From assembly GCA_902728285.1 (NCBI GenBank), contig CACVBU010000977.1, positions 124,001-188,000 of the forward strand: a stretch of DNA of 64,000 nt. The letters run 5' to 3'. The notes under the pieces are model-generated. The model was not told the origin of the DNA, did not search any database, and saw nothing but the letters and a program-made list of their open reading frames with translations. Shown one piece after another: positions 1 through 9,924 of the stretch. Source of the stretch: Clytia hemisphaerica. Lineage: Eukaryota > Cnidaria > Hydrozoa > Leptothecata > Clytiidae. The position numbers and the translations under genes were made by a program. How positions within the stretch are numbered: the first letter of the stretch is position 1; every line of letters begins with the position of its first letter.

Positions 1-1270
1 TAAATAGCATCTCCTCCAATGTATCAGTTAGGGAAGCCATCCAGAATTCTGCCAATCTATCAGCCAGCAAAATGTAAATGACACTTGTATGAAACTTAAG
101 TTTCTTACCATTTTCCATCGAAAACAACTGAAAACATTACTACTTCCCAAAGCCGGAGATTAAAACAAATTATCTTCTTTAATAAGGGCGCCCTTTTGGA
201 TCTATTGTTAACTCGTTTAAAATGGTAAACCCAGTTGTGGGTGTCTTTGAGAGTGGTAACACCAAAACACCCAATATGATCAGCCAGCAAAAGGCCAGTT
301 TGTTGCCACACGAGTTATATATGTCATGCACTCCGTCGTAGCAAAAGCACAAACGGCATTTCACGGTTACAAGAATATTTCATGTGATTGATTCTAATTT
401 AACTTTGAGTGCTCCATTGAAGATGAAGAAGGAGAAAAATGCGCTGGCTAATTTTGTATTAAATAGGTTTGTTCTATCATTGTTGAAAGTTGGAGAAATT
501 TCTACCGTTGCAGACGGGTAAGTTATGGCATGTCTTGAAATTACCATAATTTTTAGATCGCATTAGCCGACAGAAAACGACCAAACAAATGACTGAATAT
601 GAAGGGTACTATGATGTAGTTTCTAACCTGATGTGCAACCTAATTGTTTTTTTGCTCATGTTCACAAAAAACTGCAAAAACTGATCATGACGTCATAATT
701 GATGACGTCATAAAAACTAAAAATTGAATTTCTTAAGGATTGTTCATCAAATTGTCTTCAAACTTTCACTAAAGATGTATCTCACTAAAGTCGATCATTT
801 GAGGATTTTTTTTCGAGATTATGATGACGTCATCAAATCATTTTTTTGCTGACGTAATCAGAATTTCGAAAAAAAAATTTAGGAATTTTTTTACAGCCAA
901 TTAAAGGTACAGTCTGCTTATACTTACTTTGTTTGCTATATCGTCTAGGCAAAAATTGCGGCCGCATACAGGAACTCGCTAAATGTTCCTTACTGTATAT
1001 CTGTCATGTTTAAATTTAGAATTTGATCTTGTCAATAAATCTCATGTCCCTTTATCTCAAGCTCTGCTTTTTTATGGGTAAATGATAGCCATGTCTTGCA
1101 ATTGAAGTTAAAGGTCAATCTTTTTTATCTTTTACTATTTTCTTTTGTTCAATCAATACAGCTATTATTTACAAGCTCACAATCGCACAGTGAGCTAGAC
1201 TGTCCCTATAGCCCCTCTGTTGCAATTTCCCCTGGTGCCACATACGTAATACTAAGCCCCAGTGTAACTG
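1..1270. other. Non-coding stretch, no gene seen
   Basis: I see no convincing exon here: the short open frames at 105-364 (minus) lack a start context and paired splice sites. The stretch holds three perfect TGACGTCA palindromes (688-695, 703-710, 825-832) in AT-rich DNA. These match the CRE/ATF consensus but no promoter is evident next to them. Confidence 0.5.
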
Positions 1271-1274
1271 GGTA

Positions 1275-1437
1275 AATAGGGACTACTATTAGACACTGTT
1301 TAACTGTGTTCTTTCAAAGCCATCATCAAGGTAGTGATGGTGGCTTTGTTCTTTGAAATGGCTGTTCTTTGATGGCTGTGTTCTTTGAAAGAACACAGTT
1401 AAACAGTGTCTAATATCAGTCCCTATTTATTTCCAAA
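1275..1437. repeat. Hairpin MITE with about 45-bp arms
   Basis: The left arm (about 1275-1320, starting AAATAGGGACT and containing AGACACTGTTTAACTGTG) is repeated inverted at about 1388-1435 (CACAGTTAAACAGTGTCT then AGTCCCTATTT). The loop carries short repeats of GTTCTTTGAAA and TGATGG. No coding potential. The near-perfect arms suggest a fairly recent non-autonomous DNA element. Confidence 0.75.
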
Positions 1438-1665
1438 TTTTGCTTTGAAAACAGAAGCTGATATTCCAATTCTATGGATGGAGCGACATGCACAAACTTT
1501 TTGAACTAAATTGGTTATTTTTCAGTGCAGCTGGAACTTCGATATTCCTTGATTAGAAGCTATACCTGTTTTCTTTTCTCTTTACAGAATCAACAAGCCA
1601 TCAACATCAACAAATTCCACACATTTCCTCATCACTTAGCACTTTTGATGGGTTTTTTGAGTCTC

Positions 1666-2124
1666 TCAATCATCCAATTTGGAAATTCGATGATTCACCA
1701 TTTCTCTCACACTGTTTGAATCCGCTCTCCTGTAGGGATAATAATTTGGGAGCAGTGGTTCGTCCGGCAATGTGGAAAGAAAAAGGTCAAGTTGTCTTTT
1801 GAATTTAATTTTTGTGCAGTTTGTCATATTACGAATGTAGAATGGGAGAGAATTGAAAAGCTTAGGTCCTTCTTCAGATAGTGAGCCTCTCCAAATATTT
1901 TTGTGTTTAGAATTTACTTCTTTAATGTGACATTTTCGTCCGAGCCTCTGGTTTTCGTAGCAGGTGATACCCCCGTTGTTCTCAGAGTGGTTGAAATTTG
2001 GAGAATATTTTTCTAAGATATACCAAGTATAGATGATTTGATATCTTTCTCTACGTCTTTCCAGACTGTTGTATATTTTTAGAGTTTTAAGTTTTTCCCA
2101 ATAGTATAATAGTATGTTAGCCAT
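1666..2124 (-). pseudogene. LINE ORF2 C-terminal fragment (after the RT core)
   Basis: A 152-codon minus-strand frame. Its sequence (LERRRERYQIIYTW, then LPDEPLLPNYYPYRRADSNS) closely parallels the C-terminus of the LINE ORF2 at 44.5-44.85 kb (LQRRRERYRILYTWKI, then IPDEPQIHGYTGCRRADSNS). This part follows the polymerase thumb in CR1/Jockey-type elements. The reverse transcriptase core expected upstream is absent, so this is a dead fragment. The family link rests on the direct similarity of the two copies in this window. Confidence 0.8.
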
Positions 2125-2559
2125 ACGTTTACTGTCATTTGTAAGTTCATTTGTTGACGGATCTGTTAAGGGTCCAACCTTGGGTTTATGCTTTGAAAAC
2201 TTCTTTGCATAGGCATAGAAATATTTAGGATTAGATTTAATTTTTGAAGTAGCATCAAGTTCTTGCTTTTGTCTTTCATTTATGTGTGATTGTTAAAGCT
2301 TGAGTTCAATATCGATAAGTTTCTGTGCAGTTTTGTTCGTTCGATGCCTTTTTTTCAATTTTGATCTATTACGCCTGATTACGCAATAAGACATGTCTGT
2401 CTCTTGGGATTATTTTATAAGAATGTTTTGGTTTTCGAGCTGGTACTTTGTTTGCTGAAATAACTGATATACACTTATCAATAAAAGTTTCGTATTGTTT
2501 CTCTGGGTCTGAGGTTGAGTGCAAAGTCTTACGCCAGTCAATACATTGTAAATCTTTGT

Positions 2560-2949
2560 TTATGGCTTTTTAAGAAAATTGAAATTATCGAATTTGCTGT
2601 TCAATGATTTTTTGTTTTCAACCTTTCTTGTTTCAGTAAAAGTCAAATGTGTTAAAATGTCTATTATGTGATGATCTGAATGAACTGTAGGAATAACATC
2701 ATAATCAAATATCATTTCATGATTGTTTGTCAATAGAAAGTCTAAAATATTTCCATCTGAATGAGCTTCTTTGTGAATGGATTGATTCAGGTTTAGGTGT
2801 ATCATGAAATCTTGTAAAGTATTTAAAAGTTGTTTATTGCAATTTTCAGTTGGGGTGTATCTGTCATTGATTAAGGTATGAGGAATGTTGAAATCACCGC
2901 AGATTACAATGTCTGGGGTGTGATCTTGAAGTGAGTTAATAATATTCAA
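2560..2949 (-). pseudogene. LINE endonuclease fragment (EEP family, C-terminal part)
   Basis: This frame contains ICGDFNIPH and later HKEAHSDGNILDFLLTNN and HSDHHIID. These are the GDFN, (L)D-TN and SDH motifs of apurinic-like (exonuclease-endonuclease-phosphatase) LINE endonucleases. The intact-looking counterpart is at 41.5-42.5 kb (FGGDFNLP, GNTLDLVFTNN). Only about 435 bp separate it from the C-terminal fragment at 2124, where a full RT would need well over 1 kb, so an internal deletion removed the polymerase. Confidence 0.8.
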
Positions 2950-3401
2950 TATACTATTTTGTATCTCTCAGAAAGTAGAAACTTAAAAAATAAGACGTTT
3001 ATCATTTGTAACACCACCGTATTTCGACCATTCTATCTTGGGCGCAAAATAATGCAAAAACTAAGTAGCACCCTTGGCGCAAGATTGCCGCCCCATCTTT
3101 ATTCGCCGTGCAAGAACGCAAGCTAATCATTTTTTTCTCAAACACTTAAGGGGAAAACGAAAGTGATCGATATTCCTCGAAGAATCAGAAAAAAACCCAT
3201 TAAACCAAAAGATGTATTTTGTTGTTGAAAATCGATCCTGTGAAGATGAAAAGATTTCTGCTACGTTTTTATTTTGGAATGCTGAAAAACTCTAATTTTG
3301 ATCTTCCTTTAAGGTAAAGGGGTTGCGAGATTTGGGTTAGCGGGGCAAAAATCGCTAAAAAGCTGGAAAAATTGTAATCCTCAAATATAGAAGTTCCACT
3401 G

Positions 3402-3797
3402 GTCAAACAGTAATTCCATTAATCAAACTTAATCAAACACTAACAATGAGCTCCTTCGAAAGTAATTGACAATCAACCAAATGTAATCGAACACAATTGG
3501 GCCATTCCAGAAAATTTGTCGTTGGACGGCGTACATTTTTAAATTTTTTTTTCAGTGGTGTTTGGAATGGAAATTCCGATGAAAATCTAGAGGTACTTTC
3601 GCAAAATGTGTTGGAAATTCAACTCTTTTTTGGTCTTTTTTGCCGTTTTTGATTCAATTGTCTTTAAATTCATACATTGTCTTCTCTCACCTTGGAGATT
3701 TTGCATTTTGGTGAAAACTTTTGCCCTCAATTGGAAATCTTGTGTTGTTTGCCCCACCCCCCCCCTTTTACAGACAAATTCTGGAATGGCCCATTGA
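3402..3797. repeat. Left flank rich in AATCAAAC/CAATCGAA, arm of a foldback
   Basis: The stretch 3420-3490 (ATTAATCAAACTTAATCAAA and similar) is related in inverted orientation to 5295-5400 (TTGTTCGATTGACACTAAC). The same CAATCGAA-rich arms flank hairpin elements at 45.1-45.4 and 50.9-51.4 kb. No coding content. Confidence 0.45.
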
Positions 3798-4248
3798 ATA
3801 CCGTGAGTGGTCCTAAATCCGACAGCCCTGCCTAAATCCGACAGCCCTGCCTAAATCCGATGGGGTCTTTCAAAGATACAAACTAAAATAAAAACAAGCC
3901 TTTCGCTGTGACGCAACAAAGATGCCAAAGTGCCAACTAAACTGAGAGATTTGATACATTGAACCAATTGAACCAAATAGAATTAGAAATAATAATAATT
4001 GCTTCTTACACAAAAAATAATTTTTTATTGCAATATCTACAACAGCAGTAACAGCATCATAAAAAGTAATTATTTTTTTACAATTCACACTTTTTAAATT
4101 ACATTAATTGGCATCTTGACATTACAGCCATCTTGTTAGATGTTTTGTTTCGAGAGCTCTTGCAATAGTTTATCGTTCAACTTGGAGAGGGAATGTTTGT
4201 AAACACAGAATTTTTTTCATTATAACAGTTATTTGGGGGGTCGGAATA

Positions 4249-5243
4249 GACCAGGACGTCCTGTTGAATAATTATGTAGTCCAGCCATAAAAACAATGAT
4301 AGAGCCAAGCATAATTACTGTATCATGCATATTGTAATAATTATGAATGGTTTTATCATTGTTTTTCTGCTTGACAGTGTAGCTGGAACCTCGATATTCC
4401 AGGATTAGAAAAAGCTATACCTGTTATCTTTTTTCTTTAAAGAATCAAACAAGCCATCAACATCCATTAATTCCACACATTTCCTCAGAAACTTTCAAAA
4501 TCATCTGCCATTATGACTTTCTTGAAGCCGTTCCGAAATGAACCAATCGGGTTATGTATCGGAATTCCTATGGGAGTTCTTTTCCGAAATTTGTAAATTT
4601 AGCTAAGTCGGCCAAAAAACTTTTCCCGGGGGTTTGAGGAAAAACAGAACTGATATCATTTGTTTCTTATTTAACCAGATATTTAAATTTGGGCTCATAA
4701 ATACTTAAATAAATAAGTTAATAATATTCAATATACTATTTGTATATCTTAGAAAATAAACACTTACAGAACGACATTGTTTATCATTTGGAATACCCCC
4801 GTATTTGGACCATTCTATTGTGGGCGCAAAATAGGGCGGAAACTAAGTAGCATCCTCAGTGCAAGATTGCCGCCTCATCTTTATTCGCCCGCGCGAGAAT
4901 GCGAGCTAATCATTTTTTTCTGGCGCGCTCGAGGGGAAAAGGAAAGTGATCGATATTCTTTGAAGGAAAAACGTCAGAAACAAACCCAAAGACCAAAAGA
5001 TGTATTTTGTTGTTGAGAATCGATCCTGTGAAGATGAAAAATTTTTTGCTTTGCGTTTTTTTCGGAACACTGAAAAACTCTAATTTCGATCTTCCTTTAA
5101 GGTAAAGAGGTTGCGAGATTTGGGTTAGCGAGGCAAAAATTGCTAAAAAGCTGGTAAAATCGTAATCTTCAAAAATCGAAGTTCCAGCCTCACTGCTTGA
5201 CTACATAAATTATTCAACAGGGTTGCCTCTTTGAAAAAAGGTC
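4249..5243. mobile_element. Hairpin MITE (GACCTTTTTTCAAAGAGG family), split by Y2
   Basis: It is flanked by TA on both sides (4247-4248 and 5244-5245). The arms read CCTGTTGAATAATTATGTAG and its complement, the same family as the intact 176-179 bp copies at 36.0 and 51.1 kb. The left end has lost about 12 bp of the terminal repeat. The right half is separated from the left by an 821-bp insertion at 4375-5195. Confidence 0.85.
4375..5195 (+). mobile_element. CAGTG-ended DNA transposon copy Y2
   Basis: Termini are CAGTGTAGCTGGAAC and its near complement GTTCCAGCCTCACTG. It interrupts the arm of a hairpin MITE and is flanked by the direct repeat CTTGA. The match extends to 8 bp (CTGCTTGA) if the terminal CTG is counted as flank. 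hAT elements make 8-bp duplications and often start CAG(T/G)G, so hAT is the likeliest class, but no transposase is encoded. The frame at 4777-5016 is not supported as a gene. Confidence 0.75.
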
Positions 5244-5494
5244 TATTAGGCAGGGCTCTCGGATTTAGGACCACTCACGGTATATTACACAGGAATTAGT
5301 CGTTCAATTGAGATTCGATCACGTGTGAGATTTACAATTGATTGGTTTGATTGCAATTTTTGTTAACTTGTTCGATTGACACTAACTGGATTTTATTATT
5401 CAAGGATATATTTGACCCAGCATCAGGCTTTTCATTGTTATGTTATGTTGCTGATACCCGCATCAGAATATTAGACAAAATTTATGGTACTTAC

Positions 5495-5708
5495 ATTGAC
5501 CTAAGTCTTTGGTTGCACCCATTTCCATAATAGCTGCAACACAGGGTTCGATAGTCGTTGTATTGGTAAGAAGCCTCTTGCTGATCTCAGAAATTATATT
5601 CATCACCTCAATGAAAAAAGGCACAAAGGGTTCTGGAATGTCTGTAACACCGACTGGTGCTGTTGCAATAACCAAAAAAAGAGTAAAAAGAAAACCTGAA
5701 TAGCTCAT
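5495..5708 (-). CDS. First coding exon of a secreted protein, function unknown
   Basis: An ATG at 5708 opens a 71-codon frame that ends at a good splice donor (CAAT followed by gtaagtacc at 5494). It begins with a clear signal peptide: a hydrophobic run SGFLFTLFLVIATAPVGV near residues 4-21, with likely cleavage just after it. The mature part contains NTTT (a possible N-glycosylation site), two cysteines (PCVAAIMEMG, then GQC at the junction) and no domain I recognise. The exon ends after the first base of a codon. I could not find the next exon; downstream DNA (3.4-5.3 kb) is stacked transposons, so the gene may have a long repeat-filled intron or be broken. Confidence 0.55.
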
Positions 5709-5939
5709 CTTGCTTTTTAGTTAAAGCAGAGGAAATCTACTCCTCATTTCATTATCTGGGGCTTTGGTAGGTTCTGGTGGTCTTTCGAGTGTTTCTTCCA
5801 CATTTTCCATTCCAGAAAACACAGTCGTCATGTGATGTGATTACTTGTCTACAGTGTAGTACGAGCTTTATGAATTCTAAGAAATTCGTCGTAATAAAGC
5901 CCTGTCTATACCATGGTGAAAAATCTTTACCGCCTCTGT

Positions 5940-6355
5940 GGTCAGGCGGCCCCACCGCGGATTGGCGGCCGCCAGAGGCAGGGCTGCTATCTGCTGATAC
6001 CACTGAGTTTCAAGCCCGAAGGGCTAGTGGCGAAACTTTAACCTTCCCAGGAAAGAGGAATTGAAGCTACTTATTTCCCATCCAAAACGCGCAAAGAACG
6101 CGCCATAATCATGACACGACGGGCCATGCAGTTCCTTATCCTTTGTTTTGGACTTGGAGGACTACATTTGTTGAAATCTAGCGATCGATAGATTTTAGTT
6201 TCAATGCAGGGTTTGTGTAAAAACTACTCGCGGGTGTTCTGGATGGGAAATAAGTGGTTTCATTTCCCATCCAGGAGTCCTCACCTCTAGCCTTTCGCTC
6301 GGGCTTGAAACTCAATGGTATTAGCCCTGCCTCTGGCGGCCGCCAATCCGCGGCG
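5940..6355. repeat. Foldback element with NotI-like GC-rich arms
   Basis: Left arm: GCGGATTGGCGGCCGCCAGA, GGCAGGGCT, then GTTTCAAGCCCGA and TTATTTCCCATCC (5955-6080). The same blocks recur inverted at 6240-6350 (GGATGGGAAATAA, TCGGGCTTGAAAC, AGCCCTGCCTCTGG, CGGCCGCCAATCCGCGG). One further arm lies alone at 56.31-56.41 kb. The GC content is far above the surroundings. No coding role; the frames at 5752-6064 and 6315-6503 are shadows of the arms. Confidence 0.75.
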
Positions 6356-6826
6356 ACGTGACATTACTATAGAATTTCAGCGCTTGACCAATCAGAAGCT
6401 TTCGCGGGTTTTTGAAAACAGTAGCAACAGTATTGTTTCCGATATTCACTTTTTTTGCCTACGATGGCTTAAAGCGCGACATCTAGCCCTTCGGGATTTA
6501 TAAATCTATGGACCAATACACGTATTTTTCCTATTAGCTGAATCATGTAAAAAAGTCACACAAAAAACGTCGCGTAAAGATCTGATTGGCTGAATATTGC
6601 ACACATAAGCATATTTTTTTTCAAAATATCCAGACTATGGGGTAATCTATGCATGCCAGAGCTTAAATACTCGACGTTTATTCGTGATTTTTTTTATATG
6701 AATCTGTTAATAGGAAATACGTGTATTGGAAACCTTTGTGAGCGTTCTCAGAATCATCAAAAAGCGAGCTAAGGCGTAAGGGATTGGGAACGAGTTAAGG
6801 CCTCTGATACCCGGGGTGTTATGTAG

Positions 6827-7190
6827 GTGAAAATCCTTCAAACCAACACCGAAATCTTCGACATTTGGTTTGACAACTGGATGATCAACCATGTTCCAAA
6901 AATCACTCACCAGCCCAAATGGTTCATCAACGACAGAGACATTGTGGTGGGCGACATCGCGTTGTTCCTCAAAAATGACTCCCTAATCAATTCCACATAT
7001 TAGTACGGTATCGTTCGAAAGTTATTCCCAGGACCAAGGACGCGATTCAAAAGTCGCGTACAAGAACCATAACGAAAGTGTTTTCCGCGAGACGAATCGT
7101 GCAGTTCGTGAGCTAGTAGTTATCCATCAAGTGGATGAAGTTGATCTTATGGATGGTTTAAATGAAATGTTTAACTTGACTAAGTGACTT
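6827..7190 (+). pseudogene. BEL/Pao retrotransposon pol, C-terminal fragment
   Basis: The plus frame from 6827 reads FDIWFDNWMINHVPK, then RDIVVGDIALFLKND, and (after frame changes) RELVVIHQVDE. This is the conserved tail that follows the integrase in BEL/Pao polyproteins of invertebrates, recognised from the GDI-LFLK and RELVVIHPVDE motifs. A TAG at about 7000-7002 and at least one frame change show it is dead. Protease, RT and integrase core are all missing to the left. It is an LTR retrotransposon remnant, not an infectious element. Confidence 0.7.
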
Positions 7191-7210
7191 TTGCATCTGC
7201 CCGGGGGCAG

Positions 7211-7809
7211 TGTTAAAGGATTGTCAAATGAATTCAAAAGTCATTAGTAAATCATTAACATCATTAATAAAATCAATTATTTCATACAACATTATATACA
7301 TTTTAATACATATTTCATTACGTCATATCGTCCCTTGAGACTCTTTTCTCCCATCATAGTCACATTTTCTGTTTTGTCACTCTCACTTCAGTTACACGAG
7401 AGCTATATGAGAGAGAAAACACGTATGGTGTTGAGACATGTTTTGACTTTTTGATTTTTACATCGTTTTTACTTTGAATTTCTTTTACATTTGAAGTACA
7501 TTTTTCATCAGTGACTATACTTGGGCAATCTGGTAAGCATTTATTCTACCTATTCTCCCGCATTCTCATTCGCACGTTCGTGCTCAGGCTTCTTGCGGTC
7601 ACAGCTTTGGTTTTCACCTTGTTCACGTTTCGTGCCTTATTTGTTTGATCACTAGTCATTTTTTCAGTAATTAGTCATTTTCACTAATTAGTCAATTTGT
7701 CAATTTTCTAAATCAATTTCTTTGTATTCATTTCAGTTTGAACACTTCACATCACATATCAAATTCAATATCGTATTACAAACTCCGCTAGCGGTCATGC
7801 CCTGCTACA
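7211..7809 (+). repeat. Probable 3' LTR of the BEL/Pao remnant
   Basis: Right after the pol remnant comes a purine/GC tract (CCCGGGGGCAG) and then TGTTAAAGGATTG. The segment ends CTGCTACA at 7809, so it has TG...CA ends as LTRs do. Length is about 600 bp. No second LTR is present in the window, so the boundaries rest on the polypurine-like tract and the TG/CA rule only. Confidence 0.5.
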
Positions 7810-7813
7810 AGTA

Positions 7814-8032
7814 CCGTGAGAGTGGGTAACTTGCATCAGTGGAGGCTAACATGCATAGCCCTCAAATAAATGACCCGTCTGGTCATTAAAATACAAAGTT
7901 AAATCAAAACAAAAATGGTAGAGTAGAGCTGCGAGCGGAGCTGAATATAGTTTATTTTAATGACCAGCCAGGTCATTCATTTTAGGGCTATGCATGTTAG
8001 CCTCCACTGATGCAAGTTACCCACTCTCACTG
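7814..8032. mobile_element. Hairpin MITE, TA-flanked, 60-70 bp arms
   Basis: TA (7812-7813), then CCGTGAGAGTGGGTAACTTG through CATGCATAGCCCT. The inverted arm ends GTTACCCACTCTCACTG, then TA (8033-8034). The arms are almost identical, indicating recent insertion. A truncated copy is at 30.56-30.62 kb. Mariner-like TA target use. Confidence 0.85.
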
Positions 8033-8040
8033 TACGCTTA

Positions 8041-8344
8041 CTCTTAGGTTCCAAATAAACGGGGGGGTTCGAATAAAACGGGGGGGTTGGAAAATTTTTC
8101 TAGATTTAATAAACGGGGGGGACCTAATTGCCGGGGGGGTTGGAAATTGTACTTCTGAAACCCAAAAATAAGGTAAAAATAGGCTAAAATCAGGCTATTT
8201 AGAGCAAAATAAGGGGCCTTCTCTTTGACAGCTGAAAATATTCTTAGAGATTAATAAACGGGGGGGTCCTAATAAGGTCCGGGGGGTTGGAAAATTTACG
8301 AAAAATTAACAAGCGGGGGGGCCCGTTTATTTGGAACCTAAGAG
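8041..8344. mobile_element. G-run MITE 1, TA-flanked
   Basis: Perfect 24-bp terminal inverted repeats begin CTCTTAGGTTCCAAATAAAC, with TA on both sides (8039-8040 and 8345-8346). It contains eight tracts of six to eight Gs, mostly in the context ACGGGGGGGTTGGAA or its variants. It starts 8 bp after the previous MITE ends. Confidence 0.85.
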
Positions 8345-8522
8345 TACGCAGCTGCACTAGCATTGTTCTTTAGTGATTCATTCTAGACCGAGATTAGAAA
8401 GCACTTATGATTAATATGTGTGTCCGTGTCGCAAGCTGACAATTGGTATTAAACAAAACATGTGCATGAGCTGAAGGCCAATTACGACGTTTCAGATTCA
8501 CTAAGCTTACTCCGTTAGTTAC

Positions 8523-8792
8523 ATGTTTGAAGGCCTTTTTTGCAGCATTTTTGTTTTCGCTAGCAATTTGAGAGGGATTTTTATTAGGAGGTATCGTTTC
8601 ATTCAAATACAACTGTTTTCTGCCTGTTTTATTGAAGGTCAAAATACTAATAGCCAAATCCCCCTTTTAAAAATAACTATCGCAAAAATGAATTGCAAAA
8701 ATAGCGAAAAAATAGCATTACTCATACTCCAAACACATTTTGCAAGTCATGATGTACAATCAAGGACATATATGTTTGAGAAAACCACTTGA
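8523..8792. other. No supportable gene
   Basis: Overlapping open frames exist on both strands between 8394 and 8792, but none has a recognisable domain, splice context or biased composition. The DNA between the MITEs (8350-9235) shows nothing I can name. Confidence 0.4.
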
Positions 8793-9239
8793 AATGACTG
8801 ATAAACCAGTTGGATAAAGGTAATTCTAATCTAAGGGTGTAAAATTTGTAAAATCTGACCAAATTTTGTCTTACCCTTTACTAGGCTTCTGCTCATCCTC
8901 TAGCGAAAAAAGTTTCTTATAGAAATATAGGAAGTATAGGTCTGCGAATCAGACTAACCCTTTACGTGCCATTGTCTGGTATATCGGACATGAGCTATAA
9001 AGGAGGGCGAAGCCGTGGTAGTCTGGTTGGTACAGGCAACAAGGGTCCCAATAAAAAAACAAAAAGTCAATTGTTTCCACTGGAAAGTGGATTTTAAATT
9101 TTGCGAAAGATTGACACTGCAACGACTTTTTAAAAAAAGCACTAATTTTCCAAAGGCTAGACAAGGCGACAAGGTGGAATAACGGCTTAAGAAAAAAAAC
9201 TGAAGAAAAAAACTGAATTTCATTTTTGGGACTCGCATA

Positions 9240-9479
9240 CTCTCGGGTACCTTATAGCCGCCGGGGGGGTTGGAATAAGCAGGGGGGTTGGAATAAAAAT
9301 GTCCTGGGTGGAAAATGTTTGAAAAGGAGGCTAATACAGCCGAATTAAGACAAAAAAGGGAACTTTCAAAAACATTTTCCCAAAAATTGATAAGCGGGGG
9401 GGTTGGAATAAGAATGTCCTGGGTGGAAAATTTTCGAAAAATTAATTAGCGGGGGTGACGGCTATTAGGTACCCGAGAG
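9240..9479. mobile_element. G-run MITE 2, TA-flanked
   Basis: Terminal inverted repeats CTCTCGGGTACC, with TA at 9238-9239 and 9480-9481. The ends are related to MITE 1 (CTCTTAGGTTCC). Internal GGGGGGGTTGGAATAAG repeats occur three times. Confidence 0.8.
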
Positions 9480-9690
9480 TAATGTAAATTTACAAGTGTG
9501 GCCCCCCCCCCACCCGGGGTGCTCGAAGGTTTAACAAATGAATAACTAATGTATGGTTTTGATTTTTTTAAATCATTTTTTATAATGTTGTTTTTAAAAG
9601 AAATCCCAAAATGCAACTTAACGAAAAACTTTAACAAAAATAAGCTTCTTTCGAATGACTGTAACAATTTCTAACTGATATGATATACCT

Positions 9691-9920
9691 TAAAGGGACA
9701 TAACATTACTTGCGAAATTTGTAAACAAACTGTATGCAGCGGATACAAAATCAAAACAAATGTCACATGTCAAAATAAAAAATCAAACCAAATATGGCTA
9801 GTTTTTATTGTTCAATTGTTTTACAAGTTTGTTTTGGACACGTGATTTTCATTGTTCTCTTTAATGACACGTGGTTCGCGCAATGTTTACATTTTACTAC
9901 TGTAATGTCCCTTTAAGGCA
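9691..9920. repeat. TTAA-flanked MITE, copy 1
   Basis: It begins TTAAAGGGACATAACATTA and ends GTAATGTCCCTTTAA. The TTAA ends and the AGGGACAT inverted repeat suggest a piggyBac-like non-autonomous element. It matches 25479-25710 along most of its length (CAATTGTTTTACAAGTTTGT, then TTTAATGACACGTGGTT). No ORF. Confidence 0.7.
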
Positions 9921-9924
9921 TGGA

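Larger units (their letters stand above)
1523..3401 (+). mobile_element. CAGTG-ended DNA transposon copy Y1 interrupted by LINE relic
   Basis: It starts CAGTGCAGCTGGAAC and ends GTTCCACTG, so the ends are inverted repeats. Bases 1523-1635 match 4375-4485 closely, and 2938-3401 match 4721-5195, so this is a second copy of the element at 4.4 kb. The middle is replaced by a minus-strand LINE relic (about 1650-2945). CAGTG termini are typical of hAT elements, but no transposase is seen in any copy here. The terminal match is clear; the superfamily is inferred. Confidence 0.65.
3801..5280. mobile_element. TA-flanked inverted-repeat element X, host of nested elements
   Basis: The left end, TA then CCGTGAGTGGTCCTAAATCC, is mirrored at the right end (GGATTTAGGACCACTCACGG then TA at 5281-5282). 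The TA duplication is typical of Tc1/mariner-type insertion. The left end carries a tandem duplication of TCCGACAGCCCTGCCTAAA (3820-3860). A partial copy lies at 30.7-30.83 kb. Inside it sits a hairpin MITE (4249-5243), which in turn holds transposon copy Y2 (4375-5195). No ORF of its own is recognisable. Confidence 0.75.

Noticed and set aside
105-364. Overlapping minus-strand frames with hydrophobic run LAFCWLIILGVLVL
   Set aside because: No start context, no acceptor/donor pair and no similarity. The hydrophobic run is common in AT-rich DNA.
5777-6503. Plus-strand frames of 95 and 62 codons
   Set aside because: They lie on the arms of the GC-rich foldback, where GC richness lowers stop frequency. 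Both arms give similar spurious frames.
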